This document shows, one piece after another, positions 44,412-57,300 of a stretch of DNA of 64,000 nt. A program made the translations under genes and the position numbers. The first letter of the stretch is position 1; each line of letters starts with the position of its first letter. Source of the DNA: Medicago truncatula (Eukaryota; Streptophyta; Magnoliopsida; Fabales; Fabaceae); the NCBI RefSeq assembly GCF_003473485.1, contig NC_053044.1, forward strand, positions 23,061,591-23,125,590, read 5' to 3'. Under the pieces are notes generated by a model that was not told the origin of the DNA, made no database searches, and was given only the letters and a program-made list of their open reading frames with translations.

Positions 44412-47152
44412 ATGCCTGGTGATGAACCTGGATCCAATCAGACTGACAAAGACAACCACACTGTTCCATATGATTATGGTAACAATAAGAAATCTGACTC
44501 TGGAAAAGTTCCAAAGTTTAATGGAGATCCTGGAGAATTTTCCTGGTGGAATACCAACTTCTATAGTCATGTCATGAGTTTAGATGAAGAACTATGGGAC
44601 ATACTAGAAGATGGTATTGGTGACTTGGTCATTGATGAAGAAGGAGCTGTTGTTGATAGAAGAAAAGATATTCCTGATCAGAAGAAACTCTACAAGAAGC
44701 ATCACACAAATGAAGATGCTTGTCAAAGTTATAGCTAAAGCACAGTATATGAAGATGAGTGACAAATCTATTGCTAAGGAAATGTTTGCTTCTCTCTATG
44801 CAAACTATGAAGGTAGTAAGAAAGTTAGAGAACCAAAAGCTCTTATGCTTGTTCATCAGTATGAGTTGTTCAAAATGAAAGATGAAGAAAGTATTGAGCA
44901 AATGTACTTAAGATTTCAGACTCTAGTTTTTGGACTTCAAATACTGAAGAAAAGCTATGTAGCCTCTGATCATGTGAGCAAGATACTAAGAAACTTACCT
45001 GCAAGACGGCGACCGAAGGTTACTGCTATTGAGGAACCTAGAGATTTAAACACTTCAAGTGTTGAAGATATTGTCAGCTCTCTCAAAGTTCATGAGATAA
45101 GTCTTAATGAACATGAGTATGCTAAGAAGAGTAAATATTGCTCTACCATCTAAAGGGAAGTCATCAAAAGCTCTTAAAGTTGTTGAATCTTAAGAAGAAT
45201 CTGTTGGAACAAAATGTGTTTCACAATGAACCTTAATGAGTTTTGATGATAACAAGGTATTAAAAATTGTCAATTGGTTATTGCTAATAATTGTTCAAGT
45301 GTACAGGACCAAAGGCTAGTCAAGTAATTTCAATAGGTCTTGGAAGAACAATGGAGAGCAAAAGAATTCTAAGCATCTGAAGAAAACTGCGTCTGAAGCT
45401 TAAAGTGATTCTGAAGCTGAAGTGCATCTGAAGTGATGACGTCATCAGAAGCAGAAGCTCATCAGAAGCAAGGTTTTCATCAGAAGCGATATCATCACCA
45501 GAAGCTACATTTAATCCGTAAATTCAAACTGAAGATCCAAAGTAGCTGTTTCTCATTTCAACCTTATCTAAGAAGAACGAAGAATTGAAAGGGAGGTATC
45601 AACGGTCATTTGGATAGCACTGAGTATTTGTACTTCGTTAACAGAGTTGACAAAGCACAAGTGTACAACCACTAACTCCACTACTCTGTTTTGTCCACGC
45701 TACAAGACAAGACAACAGCTATGCCTGCAGAATTTGTGCCTTCAAGATGGGAATGAATTTGAAGCTAATTCTTCAAAGTAGTACACCCAAATCAGGCAAA
45801 CGATTACTGGTGAATGATCAAAGGATTTCAAACGACTCTTTAGACGTGCTAATTATCTCAACGTCTCTTTCACACCTCTATATAAATGAGCGAAGACTTG
45901 AAGATTCTAGATAGAGATATACAAGTTAAAAAGCGCCAAAACTCTGTCAATTTGATTCTACAAAGCACACTGAATTCCTGCACTGATTTGATACATCTTA
46001 GAAATTCAAGAGTCTAGAGTCTTTATCGTATTGTATTGAGAACACCACTGATTGTATATCAAGTGTTCAAGTCAAACTTATTTCATTGTATTTTTGTTTG
46101 ATCAGAAGACTCTTGCCTGCGTGCTTGAGCATTAGAAGATTCTTGCTTAGTGCTTGAGCATTGGAAGACTCTTGCGTGTGTGCTTGAGCATTTTTGAGAA
46201 GTCTCATACTTAGAGAGTATTGAGCATTTGTAATCTTTGTGATTATAGTGAAATCTCCTTGGAAGTGCAAGGGGGACTGGACTACTTCCGATTTGTGGAA
46301 GGAACCAAGATAACTGCTTGTGTCTTGCTTTTCTTTTCTCTGCTTTGATCTTTTCCGCTGCATATCTGATTCTGATCATTTCATTAGAAGCATTCACAAA
46401 CTGCTTCTGAAGTTTTATCAGAAGAAGAATTTTTAGAGAGAAAAAGAAAACACAATTCAACCCCCCTTCTTGTGTTTTTCTCACCTTCAGAATCAACTGG
46501 TGGAGATTCTAATAAAGTTCCTACTCAGAAGATGGCTATGCTTTCCAACAAGCTTGAGTATCTGGCAAGGAAAAATAGGAAGTTTCTGAGTAAGAGAAGT
46601 GGCTACAAGAACTCCAAGAAAGAAGATCAGAAGGGATGCTTCAGCTGTAAGAAGCCTGGACATTTCATTGCTGATTGCCCTGATCTTTAGAAGGAGAAAT
46701 CAAAGGACAAGTCAAAGAAGTCAAACTTCAACACAAGGAAATTCAGGAAGCAGATCAAGAAGAGTTTAATGGAGAATTGGGAAGATTTAGACAGTGAATC
46801 AGACTCTGAAAAGGAAGAAGCTGAAGAAGATGCAAAAGTAGTTGTTGGTTTAGTGGCTACTGTGACTTCAGAAGCAGATCTTGATTCAGATTCTGAAGAT
46901 GAAAATTTTAAAATTCCTAGAGAAGAACTTATTGAGTATCTTAAAGAACTTCTTACACACTTCAAATACAGAACCAATGAGTTGAAAGATTTAAAAGAAA
47001 GATATGTTGTTTTGATGAAACAACAAGAATCAACTCTATTGAATCTGAAAGCTTCTGAAGAAGGACTTGGAGGGTTTGACTTCATTTGTAGAACTTATGA
47101 AGAAAATCTCAAGCATCTTTGTCTGAAACTTGAAGCAACTGAAGAGAAGTGA
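44412..47152 (+). pseudogene. Sirevirus (Ty1/copia) gag, broken and split by a solo LTR
   Basis: From ATG 44412 the frame reads KVPKFNGDPGEFSWWNTNFY. After a frameshift near 44690 it continues KAQYMKMSDKSIAKEMFAS, LMLVHQYELFKMKDEESIEQ and VEDIVSSLKVHEISLNEHE. This is a UBN2-type retrotransposon gag. A solo LTR interrupts at 45202-46489. The frame resumes QKMAMLSNKLEYLARKNRKF and reaches a zinc knuckle, CFSCKKPGHFIADC (C-X2-C-X4-H-X4-C, 46638-46679). TAG at 46688-46690 breaks it, then an acidic stretch and a coiled-coil-rich end run to 47152. No protease, integrase or reverse transcriptase follows: the frame runs into LTR sequence at 47153. Confidence 0.8.
45202..46489 (+). mobile_element. Solo Sirevirus-type LTR with exact 5-bp TSD
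   Basis: A 1288-bp block starting TGTTGGAAC and ending CACCTTCA, flanked by GAATC at 45197-45201 and 46490-46494. It contains 'cagaagc'-rich stretches, a TATA-like 'tatataaatg' near 45881 and 'gactacttccgatttgtgg' near the 3' end. Confidence 0.88.
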
Positions 47153-48018
47153 TGACATCATCAGAAGCAAGTTCATCAGAAGCAAGATCACTAGAAGCTA
47201 AAGTTCATCAAGAGATGCAAGACTTAAAGCTTAAAAAGACTGTTCAATGGATTCAATCTCGTCCAAGCATTGCAAAAGACCAGATGAGTGAAGCAACGAC
47301 TATTTTGAAAGGATTTGAAAGCATTGGATGCTTGTTCTTTGAATAGGATTGACATATTACAATTGTACGAAGTGTACAACCACTATCTCCACCTCAGTTT
47401 GTGTCTCTGCTACAAGATAAGGATAACAACTCTACCTGCAACAATGTTCCAACATACTGAGAATGGATTTGAAATTGATCATTCATAGTAAAATAACCAT
47501 ATCAGTCAAAAGATCATTGGTGATTGATCAAAGCTTCAAACGACTCTATTTTGATGTGCTGGCAATTCATAACGTCTCTTTCACACCTCTATATAATGGA
47601 TTGAAGAATTAGAGAATGGCAAGACTCTACAACAATTTGAAAGCGCCAGAACTCTGCTGAAATTGTTCTACATCAAAAGTTCACTTAGAATTTCTTATCA
47701 AAGCTCATATCTTAGAAATTCTAGAGTTTTAAGAGTCTGTATCTGATTTTTATTGTGAAAATCACTAATTGTATATCAAGTGTTCAACCTCAAACAATTT
47801 TCAGTATAATTCTGTTTGAGCATTAGAGGTCTCTTGATTGTGTTCAGGAGCATAGGAAGTCTCTTGTAGTTGTGCTTTAGCATTTGAAGTCTCTTGCTAG
47901 TTTTAGCAGTTAGCAGTTTTAATCAGATATTACATTTTAGTGAACTCTCATTCGAAGTGCAAGGGGACATGACTACTTCCGGTTTGTGGAAGGAACCTAC
48001 ATAATTGCTTTGTGTCTT

Positions 48019-48068
<50 letters not shown>

Positions 48069-48203
48069 TTCGCTGCATTTAGTCCTGGACATCACTTCAG
48101 AAGCAGAACTCTATTTGCTTCTAATCAGTGTTTTCAGCTTAGGAGAAAACGAAGAAAAAGCTAACAAAATTCAACCCCCCTTCTTGTGTTTTTCTCACCT
48201 TCA
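47153..48203 (+). mobile_element. Sirevirus-type LTR, 5' end missing, fused to gag
   Basis: 'gatgacatcatcagaagcaag' at 47153 matches internal LTR sequence at about 45437, so gag is joined directly to LTR interior: pol was deleted. It runs to 'ctcaccttca' at 48203, includes a (TC)n run at 48021-48062, and is followed by primer-site-like 'attggtaagagagc' at 48204. Confidence 0.7.
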
Positions 48204-48438
48204 ATTGGTAAGAGAGCATTGGTCTGTTGTCAAAAGACTCAATCAATATTTGGTTTTCCTTCAACCATCGGCAGTGTGAACTCTCCAAAATAATCGACAA
48301 AAATAGGTTTTGTCTCAACCGGATCATCATCTGTGTTTTCAACCATAACTATAAATAAACAACATAATATTGCAATAACATTTAATTCAAAATTAATTCA
48401 ATCTAAAAAATAAAATAAAAAAGGTAGTGAGTGAGAAA
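48204..48438 (-). other. Retroelement leader scrap and unidentified open stretch
   Basis: 48204-48245 repeats the leader at 44343-44385. Beyond it, minus strand 48345-48240 reads open for about 36 codons from an ATG (DDPVETKPIFVDYFGEF). The product is not recognised; it may be a transposon gene fragment. Confidence 0.25.
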
Positions 48439-50415
48439 TCTTTTTTTTTTTTTTTTTAAGAAACAAAAATGGAATATATTACTATGAACACCGTAATTGT
48501 TAGAGCATAAGACGTGCCATAGCAATCATGAAAAGATCAAAATCTTGTCAGAATTACATCAAAGTCAATCGATACCATACATAAAAGCGGGCTCGACCAC
48601 CACATGTGTGTACCAACATTAAAGACTACATTACTAGCTTTCAACCACCACAAGGTGTGTGATTTTACTTTATCTAACAATAGTGGTATAAAACTTTGAC
48701 GGTTTCGAAATAACCTGTCATTCTGTTCAGTCCATAAAACCCAAACACACTGAAGCCAAATCAAATGAAATAAAGATCGACGGGATTTCAAGCCACCTGC
48801 ATATTCAATATATTGCACAAAATGATCTGAGATAGCAAGAGAATCTACCCCCTCGACACCAACCCATGTCTGCACCATAGACAACAATGCACCGAAAATT
48901 GGACAAGACAAAAACATATGAGTCGTATCTTCAACATGCCCACATCCTGTGACGCAAATTCGATCCTCCACAAATGTAATGCCACGATCTGCCAAGTTGG
49001 ATTTAGTAGGTAATCGATCCCTCAACAACCGCAATGCAAGGATGGAAACTTTTAAAGGAACCTGTTTATGCCAGATTAACTCCATATTTTGATGAACATG
49101 AGGTTATTCCTGTGATGTCAACATGTCATATACACCACGAACAGTATAACCTCTAATCTGATCCGATAACCACATCCACCTGTCTGTTTCTAATTCCTGC
49201 AAAGAGACTGTTAGTAATAAATCCCCACACTCTTCTACCAGGTCCTCCTCCCACACCCATAAATGACGTCGCCACTGCCACGCCCCCCACCATCCTCCAC
49301 CCCCAACCAGAACATGTTCCTCACAATGATTACTTTATTGACAGCTAGATCGTATAGCCGCCTAAATCGCGCACACAGCGGAACACTACCACACCAACAA
49401 TCTCACAAAAAATCGATTTCGGCTCCATCCCCCACCCTCCTCCTAACACAACCTGCAAACCAACCTTCCTCACCCTCGCTTATCCCATCTCTAATCCTGA
49501 CTATCTCCCTCCACCACGAAGAACAACTTCGGCCCCCATCCTCCAAACCACCATCTGCCACACCATACCTAGCCACCAACACCCTACGCCACAAACCAAC
49601 CCTATCAACTAACAATCGCCAACACCATTTCCTCAACAATGCAAAGTTAAACTCTCTCAACCTCCTAACACCCATCCCTCCATACTCCCTCCTCAAACAC
49701 AAAGAACTCCAACCAACCCAAGAAAATTTTCTTTCTTCCTCACTACCCCCCCAAAAAAATTTATTTAACAAAGATTCAATGGAAGATATTATACCTGACG
49801 GAGCTTTGAAAAAGGAAAGTTCATAAACAGGAAGCGCAGTCAAGACAGATTTGAGTAGAATCAGGTGACCACTAAAGGAAAGGAACCGACTATGCTAACC
49901 AGACAATCTAGATTTAATACGATTAACAATAGGCTCCCAAAATAATAACCAGCGTGGATCGCCCCCAATCGGAAGGCCCAAATAGAGAAACGGAACTTTA
50001 CCCACTTTGCAACCCAACACAGAAGCCGCTTCAGACAACCAAGAGGCATTAATATTGACCCCAACGAGAGAGCTTTTATGGAAATTGACTTTCAATCCAA
50101 ACATAGCCTCAAACAAAACTAGACCAACCCTCAACGAACGTACATTAGCCCAACTTTTATTCCATATCAGGAGCGTATCATCAACAAATTGTAAATGAGA
50201 CATCACTACAAGATTAGCGCCCCCACTCTGTATCCCGTAAAGACATTTGCTTCAACCAAGGCTTTCATCACCACATTCAAACCTTCTGCTGCTAACAAAA
50301 ACAAGAAAGGAGATAGAGGGTCACCCTGACTTAAACCCTGTTCTAGAGGAAACTCATCCTTAGGGCTGCCATTCACTAAAACTGAAGCCGTAGCGGTAAA
50401 AACACATTCTTTAAG
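48439..50415 (-). mobile_element. LINE (L1-type), second copy, 5'-truncated and decayed
   Basis: Minus strand; T-run at 48440-48457 is the poly(A) tail. Pieces: KECVFTATASVLVNG (about 50360-50410), HLQFVDDTLL (about 50165-50200; the usual FADD is FVDD), LYLGLPIGGDPR, LPVYELSFFKAPSGI (about 49790-49840), then zf-RVT sequence in 49085-48537 (WHKQVPLKVSILALRLLRD, HMFLSCPIF). Several frame breaks. It is a diverged relative of the LINE at 33021-35738. Confidence 0.83.
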
Positions 50416-50845
50416 GGTCGTATCGGAAGTTACATGTCGCTACGCCATCGATAGTATATTGTTGTTATTGTAACGGTAGTTACTTACTGTTAGGCCAACG
50501 ATAGTTACCTATCATTGCGATGCATGTCAGAATAATAACAAAAATGGCGGAATAATCTACAAATGTAAATCAGTTGAAAGATGCATTAGCTGTTTTTTGA
50601 ACCCTTCTACGATTGCTGCTTTGATTAAATTGGAGAAGGATTGTGGAAAAAGAAATTTGGTTTGGGGTTTTGCTGGAAGAGGGAAAAAAAAAAGGTGATG
50701 ATGGAAAAGTGATACTGGAATGGTTGTTGTAATCAGCAAGTTTCATGGGCAACGGTAGCTAACTACCGTTGTATTGAAACCGACGACAGTTAATCGCCGT
50801 TGCCTATTTACCGACGGCTACTAAGTGCCGTTGAGATTATAATCT
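50416..50845. repeat. Palindrome-array element, truncated
   Basis: Contains cggtagttacttactg, acgatagttacctatcattg, acggtagctaactaccgt and cgacagttaatcgccg in opposite halves, with about 200 bp of unique sequence between. The left edge abuts the LINE. The organisation resembles the element at 786-1792. Confidence 0.45.
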
Positions 50846-51484
50846 CAAATTTCTATGTTTTTAAGCATCCCCTGAAGTGGGAAAAACAAATTTCTTCTCT
50901 GTTTGATAAATCTATCGAAACAAACAATCTGTATAAATACGTGTGAAAAACGAAAAGTTAAAGTTTAACATGTACATTTATATACTAAATGTATTTTAGA
51001 AACACAAATAGTATACTCATAATTTTTTATTGTATGTGAAAATTGAAAAAAGTGCTTAGAAAAGTGGATGGTTTTTTTTTTTTTTTTTAAACTAAAACGA
51101 AGGAGGTAGTTTTTTTTATTCTTTGAGAGGAGGAGGTGGTGCTTATTTTTTGCACCTCAAACATAACTTTAATATGAAGTAAAGTGTTAGCAACGTCACT
51201 CTAATTAACACTCCATTTCAAATACTCCATAATGTATTCATGTCATCTCAACATTTTATTTGAGATTCATTTCGAAAATCATAGAATATATGTGAATTTC
51301 ACTCAATAAAAAAGATAAGCTTAATTACATTTTTATCCCTATATTTTTTTTTCATGCTCACAAAAAAAATCGGACTTTTTGATCCTTCAAATATCACATT
51401 TGATGTATTTGTGGTCCAATTCATAACTTTAGCTAATAAAATGGAGATTTTTAACCAGAAAAATAAATATATTTTTACCCTAAA
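50846..51484. other. Intergenic, nothing recognised
   Basis: AT-rich with homopolymer runs. No coding sequence or clear transposon ends. Confidence 0.35.
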
Positions 51485-54041
51485 CTAGTTACAAACCCGT
51501 GCTTCATACGGGTTGAATAATTATTTTTTAAAAATTTAGCTCCGAAGGAGAAATCTTATAAATTACGGAAAATTGTTGTCCTTTATAAATGTGAAAATCA
51601 TAGTTGTGTAAACCAAAATTTTGGAACACAGAGTTTAAAGCACTACATAAAAAATAACATAACAATTATTGTAATCTCTTATTCCTTAAAGTTAACCCGA
51701 ATGCAAAATTTTGACCTAGATTTAACCTAACTTCTTTGCTTAATTTTACTGTATTAACCCTATTTAATTTAATCAAAATGTTAATGTTAATTGTTAGGGA
51801 AATCAAAATAAACAAATCGCTCCTAATTTTTCTCCTTAATTTTACTAAACAATTTATATTAACCCTAAATTTAATTTATGCAAAATGTCATCTCTTATTT
51901 TTAAATGTAAACCCGTGATGCAATATTAACCCTAGATTTAACCTAATTTTGTGACTTTATTATATTAACCCTAGATTTAATTTATGCAAAATGTCATCTC
52001 TGACTTTGGAACAACTCGAACATGAAAGTTCTTCTGTGACTTTTCGAGATCCAAGATGAGCTTACCACCTTCTTCCATCACACGTTCTTTGCAGAAATTG
52101 AACCACTGTCCACCCAAGTATTCTTCATAGCTTTCTCTTTCGGTGGTAATGAGGCGACACTTATATTTTCTGTGTCTGGTCATCAATGAGAGTGATTGTT
52201 TTGCGCTTTCCTTTTAGAATCGTTCTTGACATCTCGTTTGGGAAATGCTAAACAGGGAAATAACAACAATATTACTCTAATGCATATTAACATGGATAAG
52301 ACGTATGCGAATATAGTTACATATAACTTATAAAATAAAGGTAGCATAACTGATTTTAAGCTAAAGAAAATGTATCATGACTTCTAATTTATCTTCCTAA
52401 ATAGGCTAGATAAATGCATTCATGTGCATTATATGAACCCCGTAGACCAATTAACATTGTTGAAACAGATGGAAATTAAGCATCGCTCCCGCATGTGCAT
52501 CTTTAGCTAAGACCATTTGACAATGATTTCTTCGAACATTTGGTGCAACTTTCATAATATCATCCAAACTGGTTAGGATTGAATTTAGTTGCTTTCCAAA
52601 TAGTGATGCAATATGTATCCTAACACAAATTATGCACATGAAATAAAGAATAATGCAATATGTATTTTTAATTTGTGCGTAAAAAATTCAAAGCATGTCT
52701 GTGCATAAAAAAAGCAGACCTAAACGTTAATGTGTGTGTATGTATTCGCGAGGTTGAAGAAAGGAAATAAAAATATTTGGAATCATTAAATGACAGCATG
52801 AATAAAAATATTTGTGAGGTTGTGATGATTAAGCGATATTGAAATTAAATATATAAGTGATAAAAAAATAAAAAATTTCTTTGAAAAAAAGATAAAATTA
52901 AATGGAACCTCCTTAAAAAATTAAATGGAACGGCTGAAAAAATAAAGTTAAATGGAAGAAAAAAAACATATTGAAATATAATATTAAAAAATAAAGAAAA
53001 GATTCCCAGCGTGAGTTGAAAAGAGGTGTTTGTGAAATAAATTGTCGAGAAGTAGTTTTTTAAAGTAACATTCAACAAATTATGGTCAAAGCTCATTCCA
53101 TTCAATTTTATGCGTTCAAAAAATATTCTTTTTTTAGTAAGTACTTAATTGATATTGTCTTTGGCCTAACTTCTCCTTAAAAATGTAGAGAAGTTTGAAA
53201 AAAGTCGGATCAAACGATATCTTAATCTCCCACAACGGCAATGTAGAACCAACTGAATTTGGCAGAAAAAATTGAGAAATAGTTAAAAATATAAAAATTG
53301 GAAAATAATTAAAAGTTATTAAAAATATAAAAATTAAAAAAAATAAAATTGGTTAGGATATTTTTGAGGTTGTGATGATTAAACGATATTGAAATTAAAT
53401 ATATAAGTGATAAAAAGATAATACAATTTATTTGAAAAAAAGATAAAATTAAATGGAACCTCTTTAAAAAATTAAATGGAACGTTTGAAAAAAGTAAAGT
53501 TAAACGGAAGAAAAAAAACATATTGAAATATAATATTAAAAAATAAAGAAAAGGTTCCCAACGTGAGTTGAAAAGAGGTGTTTGTGAAATAAATTGTCGA
53601 GAAGTAGTTTCTTAAAGTAACATTCAACAGCTTCTAGTCAAAGCTCATTCCAATCAATTTTATGCGTTTAAAAAATGTTCTTTTTTTATTAAGTACTTAA
53701 TTGATATTGTGTTTGGCCTAACTTCTCCTTAAAAATGTAGAGAAGTTTGAAAAAAGTCGAGTCAAACGATACCTTAATCTCCCACAACGGCAATGTAGAA
53801 GCAACTGAATTTGGGAGAAATTTTTTAAAAAATATATAAAAATTGGAAAATAATTAAAAGTTATTAAAAATATAAAAATTAGAAAATAATTAAAAAAATT
53901 GGTTAGGGGCAAAAATGAAAATTCATAGGCCAACCTTAAAAAAAAAAACTCAACCAATTACTAATTTACCAAATTGCCCTTTATAAGGGCAAAATGGTAA
54001 ATTCAATGGACATTTTCTTCTATATAAGTATATAGAATAGA
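51485..54041 (-). mobile_element. Non-autonomous Helitron with internal 550-bp tandem duplication
   Basis: On the minus strand the element starts TCTATTCTATATACTTATATAG and ends with a hairpin 'acccgtatgaagcacgggt' followed by TTGTAACTAG. It sits between host A and T with no target duplication. These are Helitron rules. The interior has no Rep/helicase. 52811-53360 and 53361-53900 are tandem copies ('gttgtgatgattaa.cgatattgaaatt' through 'acttctccttaaaaatgtagag'). Confidence 0.75.
52811..53900. repeat. Two tandem copies, 550-bp period
   Basis: Landmarks 'tgtgatgattaa' at 52821 and 53371, and 'gagttgaaaagaggtgtttgtg' in both copies. Identity is high by eye, with small indels. Confidence 0.85.
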
Positions 54042-54241
54042 TGTGGCATTTTCCTTCATATTCAAAATTGGGAAAATAAATCATCATTTTTGTGTAAAAA
54101 GTCATTATTTTGAACAAAAAATGAAACTAATGTGATACTTGAAGTGAAAAAAGGTTCAAAAAAATAAAAAGAGTGTTACATACTCCTAATGTGGAACAGA
54201 ATATCAATTTCCTTTTTCGGTGGCATCTGATTCATAGTTTT

Positions 54242-54341
54242 TCTTATATAAGGGAATTAGGTTTGCACTCAGTTCCTTACAGCAGCACTATCTCTCATTC
54301 ATCCTTATTCTTATTTTCATTCTAAGTTTCAACCTTCCGAA
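54242..54341 (+). promoter_or_regulatory. TATA box and leader of the ankyrin-PGG gene
   Basis: 'cttatataagg' at about 54243-54253, about 90 bp before the ATG at 54342. The Helitron ends only 200 bp upstream of it. Confidence 0.55.
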
Positions 54342-57300
54342 ATGGATCCTAATAATTCTATGATTCAGCATGAAGATGAAGATATACCTTATTATTATGA
54401 CCCTCAAGATGGTACGTCCAAACTCGTCTCTTCTTACTTGTGACATTAATATTAATATTGCATGTCTTTCTTTTCACTAATTTTTTTTTTTTTTTATGAC
54501 AATAATATATGTAGCTAACGCGTTCCGCTTGATAGTATTGGAAGAGAAATGGGAAGAAGTTATAAAAAAATACGAAGAACATGTATTTTTTCACAAGATA
54601 AGAATAAAGGGAAGAGGAACAGCATTACATGTAGCAGTGAGTAATGGCAACGAAGACATTGTAAAACGTCTTGTAGATGTAATAGTAAAGAAGCATAATG
54701 ATCAAAGTGGTTTGGAAATAAAGACTGAAAAAGGTGATACTCCTCTTCACCTTGCAGCATATAGAGGATTCACAAGTATGTGTGAATGTATCATTGGAAA
54801 AAATGGTGAAAGGAAGCATTTGATTAGAGACCAAAATGAAAAGGGAGAAACACCACTCTTTTGTACTGTGCTTGCAGGCATAAATAAAAAGACCTTTCTT
54901 TACCTACATCATTTTTTCCCATCTGATACCAGTATTGCTATCAATAACGTTGGTGCTACCATTCTTCACGTTGCCATTCGGAGAGAAACGTTTGGTCAGT
55001 TCTTTATCAACTCTTACTTTATTTATTCGTTGGTCCTTACTTTTTTTATTTTTTTAATATTTGACTTTCTTTTTATTTAGCAAAGCAATTTTAAATTTAA
55101 TAATGGAATTTTTAGTCAAAATATTTAATAATGAAAGATCCAACAATTAAATTCAGTAGTATTCTTAAATTTATGGAAAATGTAACATTACTTAACTTTG
55201 TTGACACTTTGTTGGTTAACTGCTCTCATCTACAACTGCCTCCGTTTCACCATACATGTTGCTTTTGAAAAATAATTTTGTTTTACTTCACTTCTTTCTT
55301 TCAAGTTTTAATACAACATTAATTATTGGTTTATCAATAATATCCTTATCTATTTATTATAAAAAGAAATAATAGAATGAAATAATAAAAGAGTAAGGGT
55401 ATTATAGAAAAAACACAAAGAATTTCATAAAAAATAACAAAATTTATTTGATTTCTAAACGACCTGTATTGTGAAACAGATTAAGTAGTTGGTTACATCA
55501 ATACTTAATTGAAAATCAAAATATTTGATTTTTATACTCCCTCCATTTTAAAATGAGTGTCATTTTAGCAACATGAAATTGTTTTAAAATAAATGTTATT
55601 TTCACTTTTCAATGCACTATCAATTACTTTCTTCCAATATAACCCCTTAATTATCACTATGCATGCTACTTTCAAAGTAACATATTTTAATTTAATTTAT
55701 AATGATGAGAAATGCACCAATAGTTAATTAGGCTATTTTAGTAAAAGTGTCATGTCTCTAGACACCATTATTGTATTTCTTAATATGTGTGTAACAACCT
55801 TAAACAACACTCATTTTAAAACAGAGGGAGTATAACCTTAAAGAGTGTATTGGGACACTCGTTAACAATATCCAAATTATTACTACCTCCGTCCCTAATT
55901 ATAGGACCCTTTTGAAAAAATAACGGGAATTAAGATAGTGGATATTTGTATTAAATATGTTTGTAATTACTATTGTTTTTACAATTTTATCCTTTAAGAG
56001 AGAGTTGGTTTATGTTTTCAACATGTTATTTATTGTTGATTGAAGAAAAAGATGTATAATAAATAGGGGCATGTATGTAAAGAAATAATTAAAGTAGTTG
56101 GAAATAGTAAAGGAGTCTTATAAAAAGGGACAATTTTTTTTTTCAAAAGGGTCTTATAATTAGGGACGGAGGTAGTATTATGGAGACATCTGACCTCATT
56201 TAATTGGCTAGCCACTCAAATCTAATCATTTAGACAAATACTAAACCTTAAGAATAAAATTTGGGTAATGCTAACAAGTGTCCTTAAGACATTTATTAAG
56301 AATTAAAAAAAAAATGAAATAATTTAAAAATTTAATGTATGAAAAGTTGTAATTTAAAGTTCCAATGTAGGAAAATGTTGAGGAATGTTTATGGGACATT
56401 CTTTTAAGACCTTTACATTGTAAATTTTTATGAAAATATGTGTAATCAATGCATTGAAAATTGAAATATTTGATTTTTATATAAAATAATTTATTGTCTT
56501 AAAAACCTTAAAGAATGCATTGGGGGTACTCGTTAACAAAACCAAAGTTATTATTATGCAGACCTCTGACCTCATTTAATTGGCTAGCTACTCAAATCTA
56601 ATCATTTAGACCAATACTAAACCTTAAGAAGAAAATTTGGGTCATGATTACAAGAGCCTTTAAGACACTTGTTCATAGTTTGAGAAAGAAAATGTAATTT
56701 ACAAATTTAATGTATGAAAAGTTGCTTTTTAAAATTTCAATGCATTAAAAAGTGCCTTAAAAACACTTGTTATCATTTTCAATAAAATTTCAAAGTATTA
56801 AAGCAACCAAAAGGGAAAATTATAAACATATTTTAAGATATTTAATTAAGAAATTTTCCTATTGTAAAATTTAATCTAAATTTGATAAAAAAAATATTTA
56901 CCAAAATTCTTACCGTATATATCTCGTCAATAATCTATGTGTCATGTGCTAACAGATATGGCAAATATTATAATGTATTTGTATCCGAATTTTCACTCTA
57001 TGGAGGACAAAGATGGAGTCTCTCCTCTTGAAGATCTTGCTACTAGGACATCAGCTTTCAAGAGTGGAATTAGACTAATATGGTGGAAGGAATTTTTATA
57101 CCGCCACTGTAAGTGACGCATATACATGTTTTTTATTTTTTATTTTTTTATGCATATATATGGTATGAAAACAAGGAGACCCTTATATGGTCCTCAATAT
57201 TAAAGGTTCATTTGTGCTATGGTAAAGGGGCAAGATTTAGGACAAATGTTTGGGCAAAGGGACAGGAGACTCTCAGGTACTCTAAAATGAACAAACAATA

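Noticed and set aside
44107..44577. 156-codon frame with Leu-Ser run
   Set aside because: The run is a translated (TC)n microsatellite in the LTR; the real gag frame starts at 44412.
49263..49826. 187-codon plus-strand open frame
   Set aside because: Antisense shadow of the second LINE.
54496..54514. Alternative start of the ankyrin protein inside intron 1
   Set aside because: An AG acceptor at 54513-54514 and the upstream exon at 54342 with matching phase explain it better.
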